From positions 20,254,219 through 20,318,218 of the forward strand of contig NC_088315.1 of assembly GCF_910592395.1 (NCBI RefSeq): DNA of 64,000 bases. Direction: 5' to 3'. The first letter of the stretch is position 1; every line of letters starts with the position of its first letter. This DNA comes from Lineus longissimus (lineage: Eukaryota; Nemertea; Pilidiophora; Heteronemertea; Lineidae). Both the position numbers and the translations under genes were made by a program. The notes beneath the pieces are model-generated. The model did no database searches, had not been told where the DNA came from, and saw only the letters and a list, made by a program, of their open reading frames with translations. Shown one piece after another: positions 20,901 through 30,741 of the stretch.

Positions 20901-21202
20901 AAGCTGAACTGCATGCACAAAACCAGAGCATCCCATGCGGCAATAGTAAGAAATTCAAACGATCGAAAGGTCCTTCTGAATACGGCCTGAAACATGATAG
21001 ACCTGTAATGCTTCGATGCGCTTGATTTCACAAACCAGCAAGCCACAGGACGATGCGGACAGTCTCGGAGAATTATTGAAGAGAAAAATATCAAAATCTT
21101 CTCCAGGGATTCGAACCCGGGAACTCGGGCTCAGAATACGAACGCCCTAACCGTCTGAGCTAGGGGGGCTTTCTTGTGAAATGCTGCCAGCAAATACTCT
21201 AG
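20901..21202. repeat. Foldback element copy 2, left arm
   Basis: Matches 60-350 including the minus-strand tRNA-like box at 21,100-21,170. The element continues on the far side of a large insertion at 29,798-30,122. Homology to the intact copies stops after GCCAGCAAATA at about 21,202. Confidence 0.8.
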
Positions 21203-21396
21203 TTTCGCCTTTTTATGGTGGGTTCCATATATTCAGGCCATACCCCTTCCTGTACTAACTAGATCATGGTAATTTATAGCTTTTGTGTGCATAAGCATGT
21301 ATGGCCAGTCAGAGGTCCTTAGCGCCGTGCGGATATGGGCATTAAACATTACATGACTACTTGAATGATTTCTGGGAAAACTGACGCCAATTACTG

Positions 21397-23442
21397 GATT
21401 TCAACGGGTGTTTCTGAAAAAAATGAACGAAAGGAAATTTGGAAAGCGTGAATGAGGTTTTATTTTCAGAGGGCAATTCAATCAATCTAATGAATTTATA
21501 ACCTTGTTTGTACTTGTCTGACTCCAAAAAGGCAACATAAAATTATGCATGGAATAGAAGTGTCAGATACATCGATTTCATCTTTTGAATTAAGTAGGCC
21601 TATGTTTCATAACCCGGTGAGTTTATAAACCAGTCTTGGCCTCTTTTTCTGCCATATACCGACATCATGGACAACGCAGATGAACCTCTTCCGAAGCGAA
21701 GAAGGAGTTATTCCGTCACGGAGAAAATTCGGTACCTAGAGGACTTTCAGACAGCCCTTTTGAATGGGACGGTGGCCAGCATGACGGAATACGCGAACCA
21801 CTACAAAATATCGATCCACACGTTCAGTAAATGGGACTTACCAAGCTTGGAACGAGGACAACAAGGGAATGAAGGAAGAAGTAGAAGGGTGAAACCGAAA
21901 GATATCGGTTGCTGGCCTCAAGTTGAAAATGAGCTTCATGAATGGTTTCTCCAGCAACGTGAAAAACGCCTACCCGTCGCCGTACAGGACTTGCAAGAAA
22001 AGGCTTTGGAATTCTTCCATGCCTGGTGGGGTGGTCTGACAGATGCCCGGCGAAATGAAATCGTTGAAAAAAGACCAATCTTACATGATTTTCAAGCCTC
22101 GGCTGGATGGGTTGAACTTTTTATGAAGAGAAAACAGATTACCCTGCGTAAAGTGAACAAAAACACTACAACCCTGCCAGCCGATGCTGCAATACGAATT
22201 GAGGTATTCCGCAATGAAGTCACTGGGACTATTGATCAATTCAACATCGCAATGCGATTTATTTTTAACATGGACGAAACTTTCATTCTTTTTGACTTTA
22301 GATCCATGCACTCGTGTAACCGAAAAGGTGCTGCTTCCATTGACATACGTACGTCACGATCGAATGTTAAACTAGGGTGCACTGTGACACTCTGCGTTGC
22401 GGCCAGTGGTGATAAGATGCTAGCCCACATAACGTTTCCGCGTCGTGGGTTTGTACGACAGCTAGCAGCCCTTCAAGCACAAGATTTGCCAGCTAATGTG
22501 GTTGTTACATCATCTGCCACAAGATGGGTAAGACAAGAGACAGCCGAACACTGGATCGAGGAAGTCTATCAACCATACCTAGAGAGGCAGCCAGCAGAGC
22601 AGGTTATCTTGATACTGGATCGTTATAGTGTCCATCGGTCTGAAGACTTCGGTATGCGAGTAACGGAGCTAGGTGGAATCATGCACTTTGTACCAGCAGG
22701 GTGTACATCATTGGTCTAGCCCCTAGACGTTGCAGTTATGAAATTGTTTAAGTCCAACGCACGTAAGGAGTGGAAGTCGTGGAAAACGCAGCATACCAAC
22801 GCAGCAGGACAATGCAACCGTATTGAACTAAATGATGTTGTCACCATTGTCAGTAACGCCTGGGAGGCTGTAACCCCCCAAGTGATCGAAAGCGGGTTTG
22901 AAGCATCCCTCCGCATGGGCGAAATTGAAGGAGGACCACTTCCTCAACTGGACGAAGAAGAGGAAGATGGCATGGCATTCATCGATTTGCTTGACTATGA
23001 AGATGTGGGCCTACAGGAATAAGAAACTGTACTTAGAAGTTACTAAAGATTGGATTAAATTTGCCAGTGACAACTTGCAAAAGAATGAAAAGGTTCGCTC
23101 AGTCCAAAGTTGGTGTCCTTTTCACTTGTTCTAAAATGTGAGTTAAAATACGTATTGAATTTCAAACAGACCTGCATCCTCTAACTGAACGCCATTTTCG
23201 CTTTTTGAGTGGTCTCTGGCAGACCGAGAGTGTAGCGGGGAATCCACGGTCACTTCGCTTGCGACGGCGTTGTGTCGCGCTTGCGGTAGTTAAAATAAGC
23301 TGGCGTCAGCAGCGTTGAGCCGTTCATTTCGATCATTTTGTTCCATCGCAAGCAAGCGCGACGCCTACGCAAGTCAAAATCGCGACAGTGGATCCCGCTT
23401 AAATTGCACCCTTCACTTTTTTGGAAACACCCTGTAGAAATC
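21397..23442 (+). mobile_element. pogo-like (Tc1/mariner superfamily) DNA transposon
   Basis: Terminal inverted repeats are visible: GATTTCAACGGGTGTTTC at the left and the complement of GATTTCTACAGGGTGTTTCC at the right, both followed by an A-rich stretch. They enclose a DDE transposase gene. A flanking TA is visible only at the right end, so exact termini are uncertain by a few bases. GC-rich partly symmetrical sequence (23,220-23,395) lies between the gene and the right end. Confidence 0.75.
21667..23022 (+). pseudogene. pogo/Tigger-like DDE transposase with one nonsense codon
   Basis: The frame runs 452 codons and is broken only by TAG at 22,717-22,719. Residues about 14-60 look like a Psq-type helix-turn-helix (YSVTEKIRYLEDF). 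Residues about 80-150 resemble a CENP-B-type HTH. The DDE catalytic core follows: D203 in FNMDET, D318 in LILDRYSVH and D354 in PLD, a DD35D spacing. The stop falls just before PLD, where relatives usually have Gln, so a CAG-to-TAG change is the simple explanation. The tail is acidic (LDEEEEDG). Only the residues after the stop would restore the third acid, so the copy is presumably dead unless read through. Confidence 0.85.
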
Positions 23443-23502
23443 AGAATAAATTGCCTTCAGCCATGCACGGGCATGACTGGGTACTTGACCCCACAGTAAT
23501 CT

Positions 23503-23692
23503 TTGTTCAACATCTTTGAGCGGCTTCCAGTGGGCAACTGCAGGAAGAAAGTCATTTTTTCTTTGCTGTGCGTGATTATGTATGCGGAGTCTACGTGTTC
23601 ACCTTTGTCTAGGTATCTTCTTCTATTACATGTACTTGAGAAAAGATTTCTGGCTCATCTCTCAAAAATAAAGCATAATCGCCATTCATATT
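23503..23692 (-). repeat. Foldback element copy 2, central part, inverted
   Basis: Reverse complement of the centre of intact copies (compare 380-545 and 51,600-51,790). It abuts the putative BEL target site GTAAT at 23,496-23,500. Confidence 0.75.
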
Positions 23693-23847
23693 AGATATAC
23701 TCCAGTTCCGCCTTTTTATGGTGGGTTCATTAACTTCAGGGACTACCTACATGGATTACGACGAACGGCCCATACTAAATTTAAGTCCGCCCTCTTCACA
23801 TGATTGGATGAATTGTCGGTCTGCCATGAACCCATTGCTTGGGGTAT

Positions 23848-23941
23848 GGTTAAGTGACCTGAATGACATTGTGATTGACAGGTCATGTAAATGAGGTGGG
23901 CCAGCTGCCTCAGGCAAGCTGCACGGTTGGTGATCGCAACA
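23848..23941 (-). repeat. 3' LTR of the BEL element, conserved terminal part
   Basis: About 93 bp match 29,698-29,792 with few differences, ending GATCGCAACA (that is, starting TGTTGCGATC on the element strand). Beyond this the two LTRs differ: the 3' LTR has acquired the transposon, a palindrome and unrelated sequence, while sharing the other terminal 14 bp (TGTGGGGTCAAGTA). Confidence 0.65.
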
Positions 23942-24139
23942 TTCTCCCAAGGGAAAGAATAAATTCGAAGGATTTAAACTAATAATAAGATAATAAACCA
24001 AGGGAGAAATGTCAAGTGAACATAAGTTATTCTCAGAACAGTAGCATATAAACTGGATGAAGACAATCCAAGACAATGATAAAAATGCACTAATAAGTTG
24101 AACCCATGTTAAGTGGGAGTGAATAAACGGATCCAATTA

Positions 24140-25082
24140 CAGTGGAACCCCGGTCGGCGACCACCTCAGTAACGCGACCACCCCGCGAACACGACCAAAA
24201 TTCTCCGGTCCCGAATGGTTTTCTCTCTAATTCCCATTAACTGGCCCTCGCTAACACGACCACCCCGGTACCCAGACCGCGACCACCAGCTGGTCGGTCC
24301 CAAACTGCAAATTAACCCCGCTAACGCGACCATTGCCGTAATCAACCATGACCGCATCGTATCAATTGGCACCTTCTCGCAAATCCGTGTTGATAATTAG
24401 CACCTCGAACACATGGGAATCCATATGAAAATAAATGATGTGTAAGTGAGTTTGATCAAATATAAGCGCAAATAAAATGAAGAATAAACTTTCTTTTCGA
24501 CTCACGGTTTGTTTTTCATCATTCAGTATTAAATTATGTCAAGAGGAATGCGCACGTAGTTTTTAGGACAAATAAATTATGTTGATTAGTAAGAGTACCG
24601 ATACTCAAAGTAAAGAATGCTTACTACGTCGTAATGTTGATAAAATACGTTTTTAAAAAGATGATTTAATCAGTACCAGTTCAAATTGGCTGAAGTTAAA
24701 GCAGGAAGACATCAGGAAGAATTCTCAACATCTTCTCACATCACCTCTCTCAATGTTAGCGGGAATATTAGCTTGACATCAAGAAGGGCAGCTGCCGATA
24801 TTGTGAATTACATGCTTGCTCTAATTAGCATACTCAAGTTTTAATGTAATGTTTGGTCTAATTAGCTTGTTAGTTTATTTACTCATTTACATAAGTTGTA
24901 AATTAAACGCAAAACACTCAAGAAAATGATTTTTTATTCGTAATATACACACAAAATTATCGAATCACCCGGTGGCGTAGTCATTAATGCATGTCAATGT
25001 ACACACAGCATATCTGCTAGGACGATGTTTTGGCGGGAAAACCTATAGTCCCTTGGGTGGTCGTGTTACCGGGGTTCCACTG
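24140..25082. mobile_element. 943-bp pogo-type MITE with CAGTGGAACCCCGG termini
   Basis: CAGTGGAACCCCGGTCGGCG at the left and CCGGGGTTCCACTG at the right are inverted repeats, flanked on both sides by TA (24,138-24,139 and 25,083-25,084). The subterminal region is rich in repeated CGACCACC / AACACGACCA motifs, also inverted at the right. No transposase. It sits in the 3' untranslated part of the BEL element. Confidence 0.9.
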
Positions 25083-25084
25083 TA

Positions 25085-25866
25085 CTAAGTTTACAACTTC
25101 TAAGGATTCATTCAACAAGTTAATTAACTCGAGCATGCATTGTAAACAAGTTCCATATGTAGCAAATAAAGTATTCACCATCCTAAGTCCTAGTACAAAC
25201 AAGGTTACTTTGCACTTTAAAGATCAAAGGGGAAACAGCGTTTCCTATGTGCGAAGAAATTCTGAAGATATCCGGTCAGTTGTCCGAGAAATAATTGAAA
25301 GATTGCGTTGTGTGATTTAATACCATAATCGGAAGTACCAGTTTGAAGAAAGTCACCAGATTAAAGTTCCTAGTCTAAATATTCAAACAAGTGAAATACA
25401 TGGCTAATGCAAAGCAGGAAGCAGGAAGCAGCAGGAAGTGCAATTATCTGCAAGTCTGTTCACAAGATTAGACAAGCAAATGCATCAAATATTGAATGCG
25501 TAGATATTTGAGTCAAATTTAAATTCGATTGCTAATGATAACTAAACCACCGAAGTAAGATTATACCGAAGTACGTTCATAATTACTTGACCTTAGTCAA
25601 AGTTGTACAACTTGTCTCACTCGATAAACCAACAATATGGTGAACGAATGAAATTCAAAGCAAAGTCAAATGTATAAGTATATTAACGATAGTACGACCA
25701 AAGATTCTATTATTCAAATTCAAGTAGTGTACGCAATAGTGAGAGATTTTTAACAATGTAATATGATATAATCCAATGTCTATAAGAATGAAGATTATAA
25801 ATGCGACAAAGTCGCAAGAGTTCTCCAAAAAGAAACGCATAATTAGAGTGTCAGTTCGTCACAACA
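25085..25866 (-). other. BEL 3' untranslated region, no gene recognised
   Basis: Lies between the end of the integrase/DUF5641 frame and the MITE. AT-rich, including a GCAGGAA cluster near 25,415. No domain-bearing frame was seen. Confidence 0.4.
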
Positions 25867-27477
25867 TTAAGTGTGCAGTAAGTCATTTGCCCAGTCTTTG
25901 ATTTTGCTCTGAGCCTTGAGAGCAGATTTGCGCTTTGGCCTTGCATTATCGCGGGCATCAATGTCAGTGTCTTGCGCAATTGGACCGGCAGGGGTTTTAA
26001 TCGGTGTTTTGTTGTCATTTGGCGCATTGAACATGGTTGAGTTCACCTCCAGGGGGTACAGTTTGGCGATCGGGCGGTTCAGTTGACCAGATTTTGTTTT
26101 TAAATCCACAGATCTAATTAGTCCGTCGCGACCGGGGTACACCTTTGTGATCACCCGAAGATTCCATCTAGTGCGTGGGACAGAAGAGTTCTCAATCTGA
26201 ACAACGTCGCCAACTGATACGATATTATGTGTAATACCTTTGCCACTGATACGGTCATTTTCGCGCAGAGAGGAAAGATATTCTGAAGTCCATCTTTTCC
26301 AGAAGTCAGTCTGTATCTTTCCAAGACGAATACACGGTTTCGTAAATCCTGTGGTTTGCCAAATGTTGGATCATCATGTTCATCCGTATCCACGTCGTAC
26401 GGCAGTGCCGTTATAGAATGTCCCATCAGAAAGTGGGATGGTGTCAGCCTGAGTGGTGACACATCAACATCCTCAGAAATATATGTCAGCGGGCGGTCGT
26501 TCAGGCCTGCTTCCACTTCTATTAACAGTGTATTGAGTTCATCGACTGACACAAAGGCCCGACCAAGCACTTTTTTGAGTGACGTTTTTGTTAGTCCTAT
26601 TAGTCTCTCCCAAAACCCACCCCACAAGGGAGCACGTTTGGGAATGTTAATCCAGTGTACTCGACGGTCTGCCAGGTACCTTTTGACTGAACGGGATTTA
26701 AACAGTTCTGCAAGTTCATTTGCTGCTGCCAAATAAGTAGAGCCATTATCCGACACCATTTTGCTTGGAAGCGAACGTCGGGCAACGAATCTCCGGACGA
26801 CATGTCCAGCACTAATTCTAGATGAATTGCGCGCGTGACAGCACACGTGAACAGGCAAATGTATGCCTTTGTCTCCCTTGAGCCATCCTTAACGAACAGG
26901 GCTCCAGTGAAATCAAAGCCTGTTACCGTAAATGGATGGGCTTCCAGTAAACGGAACGATTGCAGTGGTGCAGGAATCGGTTTTCTGTATGGTTTGCCAT
27001 TGATGACCTTACATATGACGCATGTTCGCATAATAGTTTTCACAGTGACGCGGATCTGTGAGATCCAATATCTGTGTCGAATATAAGTGATTGTGGATTG
27101 TAGTCCTGAGTGGTTTGTTTGGGCGTGGCAGTCAAGAATGATAAGAGTTGCGAGTCGGCTTTTCGGTGGAATCAAGATGGGAAACTTATTCTGTAGAACT
27201 TCATGTAACAGTTGTGTTTTTGGTGAATAAAATTATCAATTACAAAAAAGATGGGAAACTTCATGCTGTATTGCATGGGCGCATTATGGGGTCGGCCACC
27301 AACTCTCAAAATGCCATCATTGTCAATGAAGAGCCGTATTTGACGCGCAAGGGTTCCCAGTTTTTCTGCTTTCATTTTCAGATTCTTCATTTCCTCTCTG
27401 TAGTACATAATATGTTTGAGTGTCTCTGATCCATTTTAGTTCCGCCTCATTTATTTCACTGGCATTTAACTCCGGGT
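25867..27477 (-). pseudogene. BEL/Pao integrase region, frameshifted
   Basis: Reading down the minus strand: a pre-integrase segment (EAELKWIRDTQ; then LRVGGRPHNAP); an HHCC zinc-binding part (HAQTNH ... CVIC, about 26,990-27,130); and a catalytic core with D in TGFDFTGA, D in VSDNGSTY and E in GGFWERLIGL. A DUF5641-like C-terminal domain (LTPSHFLMGH; KVYPGRDGLIRSV) ends at 25,867. The parts lie in different frames, with shifts near 27,173, 26,800 and 26,153. Integrase normally joins element cDNA to the host genome; this copy cannot encode it intact. Confidence 0.85.
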
Positions 27478-28674
27478 GTAGGCGATTTTTACAATATCAA
27501 CAAATCCTCTGTCAACTTGATCATGGATGATGCGATGATATACTTTCCTCAGGTCAGGCGTTAAGCGGCGAACCATGTTTCTGGTCCGGGCTCGGCAAAC
27601 GTTGTACGTGTAGTTTGTTGGGAGTGGCGGATGGTCCTCTCTCCATGGTAGCTTGGCGATATAACGGTTGTCTTCCTTGCGCAAATGGGTTTCGGTGTGA
27701 TCCTCATACGTAATGCCCTTTGTCGTAGTCTTGTCCGTTATTCCAATGCTTTCAATGTCCCAGAATTTCTCAAGTTGGGTGGCGACTGATGCGTTCATGA
27801 CATTCGTAGAAAACACTGAAGCGGTAACTGTGGGGATTGGACCCGATAGCAAATATCCAAGCTTGGATGACACAGCAATAGGGCCCTTGCCCCGAACTAT
27901 GTGATTTCCAACGATATTCCAATAATGATCGGCTCCTATGAGTAGGGAGATTTCAAATGTATCCATTTATGTTGGCGGGTGTTCAAGCGTTAGATTACGT
28001 AAGTGTGGCAAGTTAGCAACATCGGGATTCACTAGATTCTGCATGGGCGTAGTGATTTGCGGCACAACAAGAGCGCGTACAGTGATTTCCCCAGGATTAT
28101 CCCGGTCGTGGAGGACAACATTAACAATCGGAAGCGACTGTACCCCTGCCGGTGAACTCGCGCCGAAGGTACTGACACACACATTTTCGTTTCCAATCGG
28201 ATTTAAATCGCGTTTCCGTGCGATACTCTCCGTTATGAAAGTACGCTGCGATCCTTCGTCGAAAAGGACTGTTCCACGTAATGAAGAATTCCCGGCGTAA
28301 AGTTGCGTCACTGCAGTTTTTAGTAAAACAGGGTGACGGCCATCTCCGTTTGAAGTGAAGAGCTGATGAGTTTCCTGTTGTTGTTGTTTCCCTCGCTTGT
28401 CTTCTGGGTTGCTGGTTCGTGGTTGCTCATGACGCTTGTTGTTATCCTTGTGGCGATTTGACTTGTCCTGTTGGGTCTGGCTCAGACAGAGGGAAGTGTG
28501 GTGTTTTCCGCTACAATCACGGCAGCGGAAGACTGACTGACAGTCGTAGTTCGTATGGCGTTTAGAAAAACAGTTCGTACAGAGTTTGGCCCGTTTTACG
28601 ATTGCATTCCGTTCTTGTTTCGAAGTGAGTGGTGCAATGTCCAGATTTATGGCCATGTTGCTTACAGAATACAC
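27466..28674 (-). pseudogene. BEL/Pao zinc knuckle and aspartic protease (DUF1758-like) region
   Basis: Contains a Cys/His zinc-knuckle segment (CTNCFSKRHTNYDC; CRDCSGKHHTSLC), then a retropepsin-like LFDEGSQRTFI, and LLIGADHYWNIVG typical of BEL elements. An in-frame TAA at 27,967-27,969 splits it. The frame ends just after YHRIIHDQVDRGFVDIV, where reverse transcriptase normally begins, and pre-integrase sequence follows at once. RT and RNase H are therefore missing. The protease motif reads DEG rather than the usual D-S/T-G. Confidence 0.8.
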
Positions 28675-29405
28675 AGGGATACGTTTAATCCACGTGTGTA
28701 TGATTTGATGGAATCATAAAATTGGGTCAAACTTGAAAGGGTGCTCGATGGACACTCGAGTTTCCAAAGGGCCTTCATGTAGGCGGCACACACTTTTTGT
28801 TTCTGTCCATAACGCTTTGTCAAGAGTTCTACGGCGTGAGCGTAGTTGTCATTAGTGAGGGGTAGGCCCTCCACTACACGTTCGGCTTCATCCTTCAAAT
28901 GCGCTTTGAGATATTGGAATTTTTGAACATTGTCCAAAGTTGTGTCTCGATCCACTGCCGCGTCAAAACTGTCCTTAAATGACTGCCACTTCAGGATATC
29001 GCCGGTGAAAGGTGTCAAAGACAATTTGGGTAAGTTTACCTTCCTGGTAAAGTTCGATCTGTTTTCTGGTGTTGCTGCTGCTGCACCCATTGTAAGCGGT
29101 TCGGTTTTCGGATCCCATTGTTCTATAAAATGTTCGTAAGTAGCAAGTTTTTCGCTCACCTCGATTTGATAGTCATCGGCTTCAGTAAGAAGTCGATCGA
29201 AGTCATCATCGTTCGCAGCTGCGTTAGCTAAGTCCTCATCGAGAGTTTCAATAGTTTTAACCCGTTGTTGAATGTTCTTGATTGTTTGTTGTAACAGACG
29301 TAAGTCCGAGGTTTCTTCTTCGGCAAGTATAGTATCCGCCTTTACAAATAGTTTCGTTGTTTGTGACCTCTGGTTGTCCCGTCTCTTTAGCGTTCGGTCA
29401 CCCAT
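28662..29405 (-). pseudogene. BEL/Pao gag-like (DUF1759-type) fragment
   Basis: Starts MGDRTLKRRDNQRSQ, has a coiled-coil-prone N-terminal half, then LPKLSLTPFTGDILKWQSF and RYGQKQKVCAAYMKALWKL, typical of BEL gag. It terminates prematurely after YTRGL. The downstream zinc-knuckle region is in another frame, and the usual sequence between them is missing, so a second deletion is likely. Confidence 0.8.
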
Positions 29406-29450
29406 CGTAAATCCGTGGCGTTACGTTGTAATCCACTTCCAGTATTTCAA

Positions 29451-29467
29451 TCCTGGTCACGGCACCA
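29451..29467 (-). other. Primer-binding site of the BEL element
   Basis: The minus strand reads TGGTGCCGTGACCAGGA just inside the 5' LTR, a typical tRNA-primed start of minus-strand synthesis in LTR elements. Confidence 0.7.
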
Positions 29468-29471
29468 ACAA

Positions 29472-29792
29472 TGTGGGGTCAAGTAAGACGGGCACCTTCA
29501 CTTCCACATTGGGTATTCGGGAAAGGAGAGTCCGGGGCCTTCTAGCACGTGGCTTTGCTATTAGATAGATACAACACATAGATATAGAAGGCTCGATATT
29601 CTTACTAACTCTCATTTATTGTGAAACAACATAGTAATATATAAAGTGCATACAACAAGATGATTGGGTTAGACATTATGAAGAAGTAGATATTGATTGG
29701 TTAAGTGACCTGAATGACATTGTGATTGACAGGTCATGTAAATGAGGTGGGCCAGCTGCCTAAGGCAAGCTGCAAGGTTGGTGATCGCAACA
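29472..29792 (-). repeat. 5' LTR of the BEL element (about 321 bp)
   Basis: On the element strand it starts TGTTGCGATCACC and ends ACCCCACA, with an AATAAA polyadenylation-type signal inside. It is bordered by the primer site on one side and by ATAAC plus foldback sequence on the other. Confidence 0.75.
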
Positions 29793-29797
29793 ATAAC

Positions 29798-30122
29798 ACA
29801 CAAATGTTTGCACATTCTATAAAGGCGTATAAAACGACGCGTGTTACAAGCAGTCCAGTGGCCTTGAGGATAAGAGCGTTGGCAAATACAATCAGAGGTC
29901 TCGAGTTCGAGTCCCGGTGAGAGGACCTTTTTGTTTTTTTACTTCCAGAATTCTCTGCGAAGGTCCGCATCGCCCCACGGCTTGCTGGTTTGTGCAATCA
30001 AGCCCATCGAAGCATTGGAGGTCTATCATGTTTCAGGCCGTATTCAGAAGGGCCTTTCTGTCGTTTGAATTTCTTACTATTGCCGCATGGGGTGCTCTGG
30101 TTTTGTGCACGCAGTTCAGCTT
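29798..30122. repeat. Foldback element copy 2, right arm
   Basis: Matches 550-883, including the plus-strand tRNA-like box (29,850-29,926). The left arm is at 20,901-21,202, about 8.6 kb away because of the nested insertions. Confidence 0.8.
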
Positions 30123-30741
30123 TAAGGGGGAGTAAGGGGTAAGATCATGGATGGAACTAACAAATCATAGCCATTAAACAGCATAGTTTAGGTGTAAAGT
30201 AATTTTTTCTGGGATGTATGTTAATAAGACTTTATTTTTCGACCCTCAAAATTTGTATAGGTGGCGCCACCCGTTTTTGGGGGGTCGCGACATGACGCGA
30301 CTCATTTTTTATATGATCCAGCCTAATTTCTTTATTTCAAAAATCAGTATCTATAGGTCAAGTTACATGAGCAGAATGGTTTATTTTTGATTTTTCTTGA
30401 GTAATTAATGAAACCCCCCTACACCTCTTGAGGTCGTAATTAAAAAAAATCAATTTCGCTCATGTAATTTGCAGCAATGTTATAAACATTTTGACACATA
30501 CTGAGCCCATTTCTAACGACATTTGAATTCTGCAGTGGATTGAAATTTTGGTTTGACACTTTATCATCAGATGGCAGCACCGTATTTCAGATATTCAAAA
30601 TTGTTAGCTCTCTTTGATGCCTGTATCGCTTTCATTTGAGTTGTTGCGGTGGTTTAAAATGTTTTATGGTGCTAAAGGGGCCATTCTCTTCAAATTTTGT
30701 CTGTTGGGGGGTGTTTTAGGGGTGTCGCGGGCGTCGCTACG
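30123..30741. other. Unassigned sequence before unit B
   Basis: No open frame of note and no match to units A or 3. The sequence becomes homologous to 56,133 onward at about 30,742 (GAGTGTAGGCTTCTGG). Nothing further recognised. Confidence 0.4.

Larger units (their letters stand above)
21203..23697. other. Apparent in-place inversion of about 2.5 kb
   Basis: The foldback centre (23,503-23,692) is reversed relative to intact copies. Reversing this whole block joins GCCAGCAAATA to TATCTAATATGAATGGCG, exactly as in intact copies. It also places a BEL LTR end in the correct orientation beside the foldback target site. At the other end it would create a palindrome around CCGCCTTTTTATGGTGGG. This is reconstruction by comparison, not a direct observation of the event. 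Confidence 0.6.
23698..29792 (-). mobile_element. BEL/Pao LTR retrotransposon, internally deleted
   Basis: Transcribed on the minus strand: 5' LTR (29,472-29,792), primer site, gag, protease and integrase remnants, then a purine-rich tract (TTCTCCCAAGGG read from the plus strand at 23,942) and the 3' LTR ending at 23,941. Target duplications ATTAC (as GTAAT, 23,496-23,500, inverted) and ATAAC (29,793-29,797) place it inside a foldback element. Reverse transcriptase and RNase H are absent, and there are frameshifts and a stop. The remaining 3' LTR end, CTTGACCCCACA, lies at about 23,484-23,495 because of the inversion. Confidence 0.8.

Noticed and set aside
23210-23395. Separate GC-rich gene or CpG island promoter
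   Set aside because: It lies inside the pogo-like transposon between its gene and right terminus and shows partial dyad symmetry typical of subterminal repeats.
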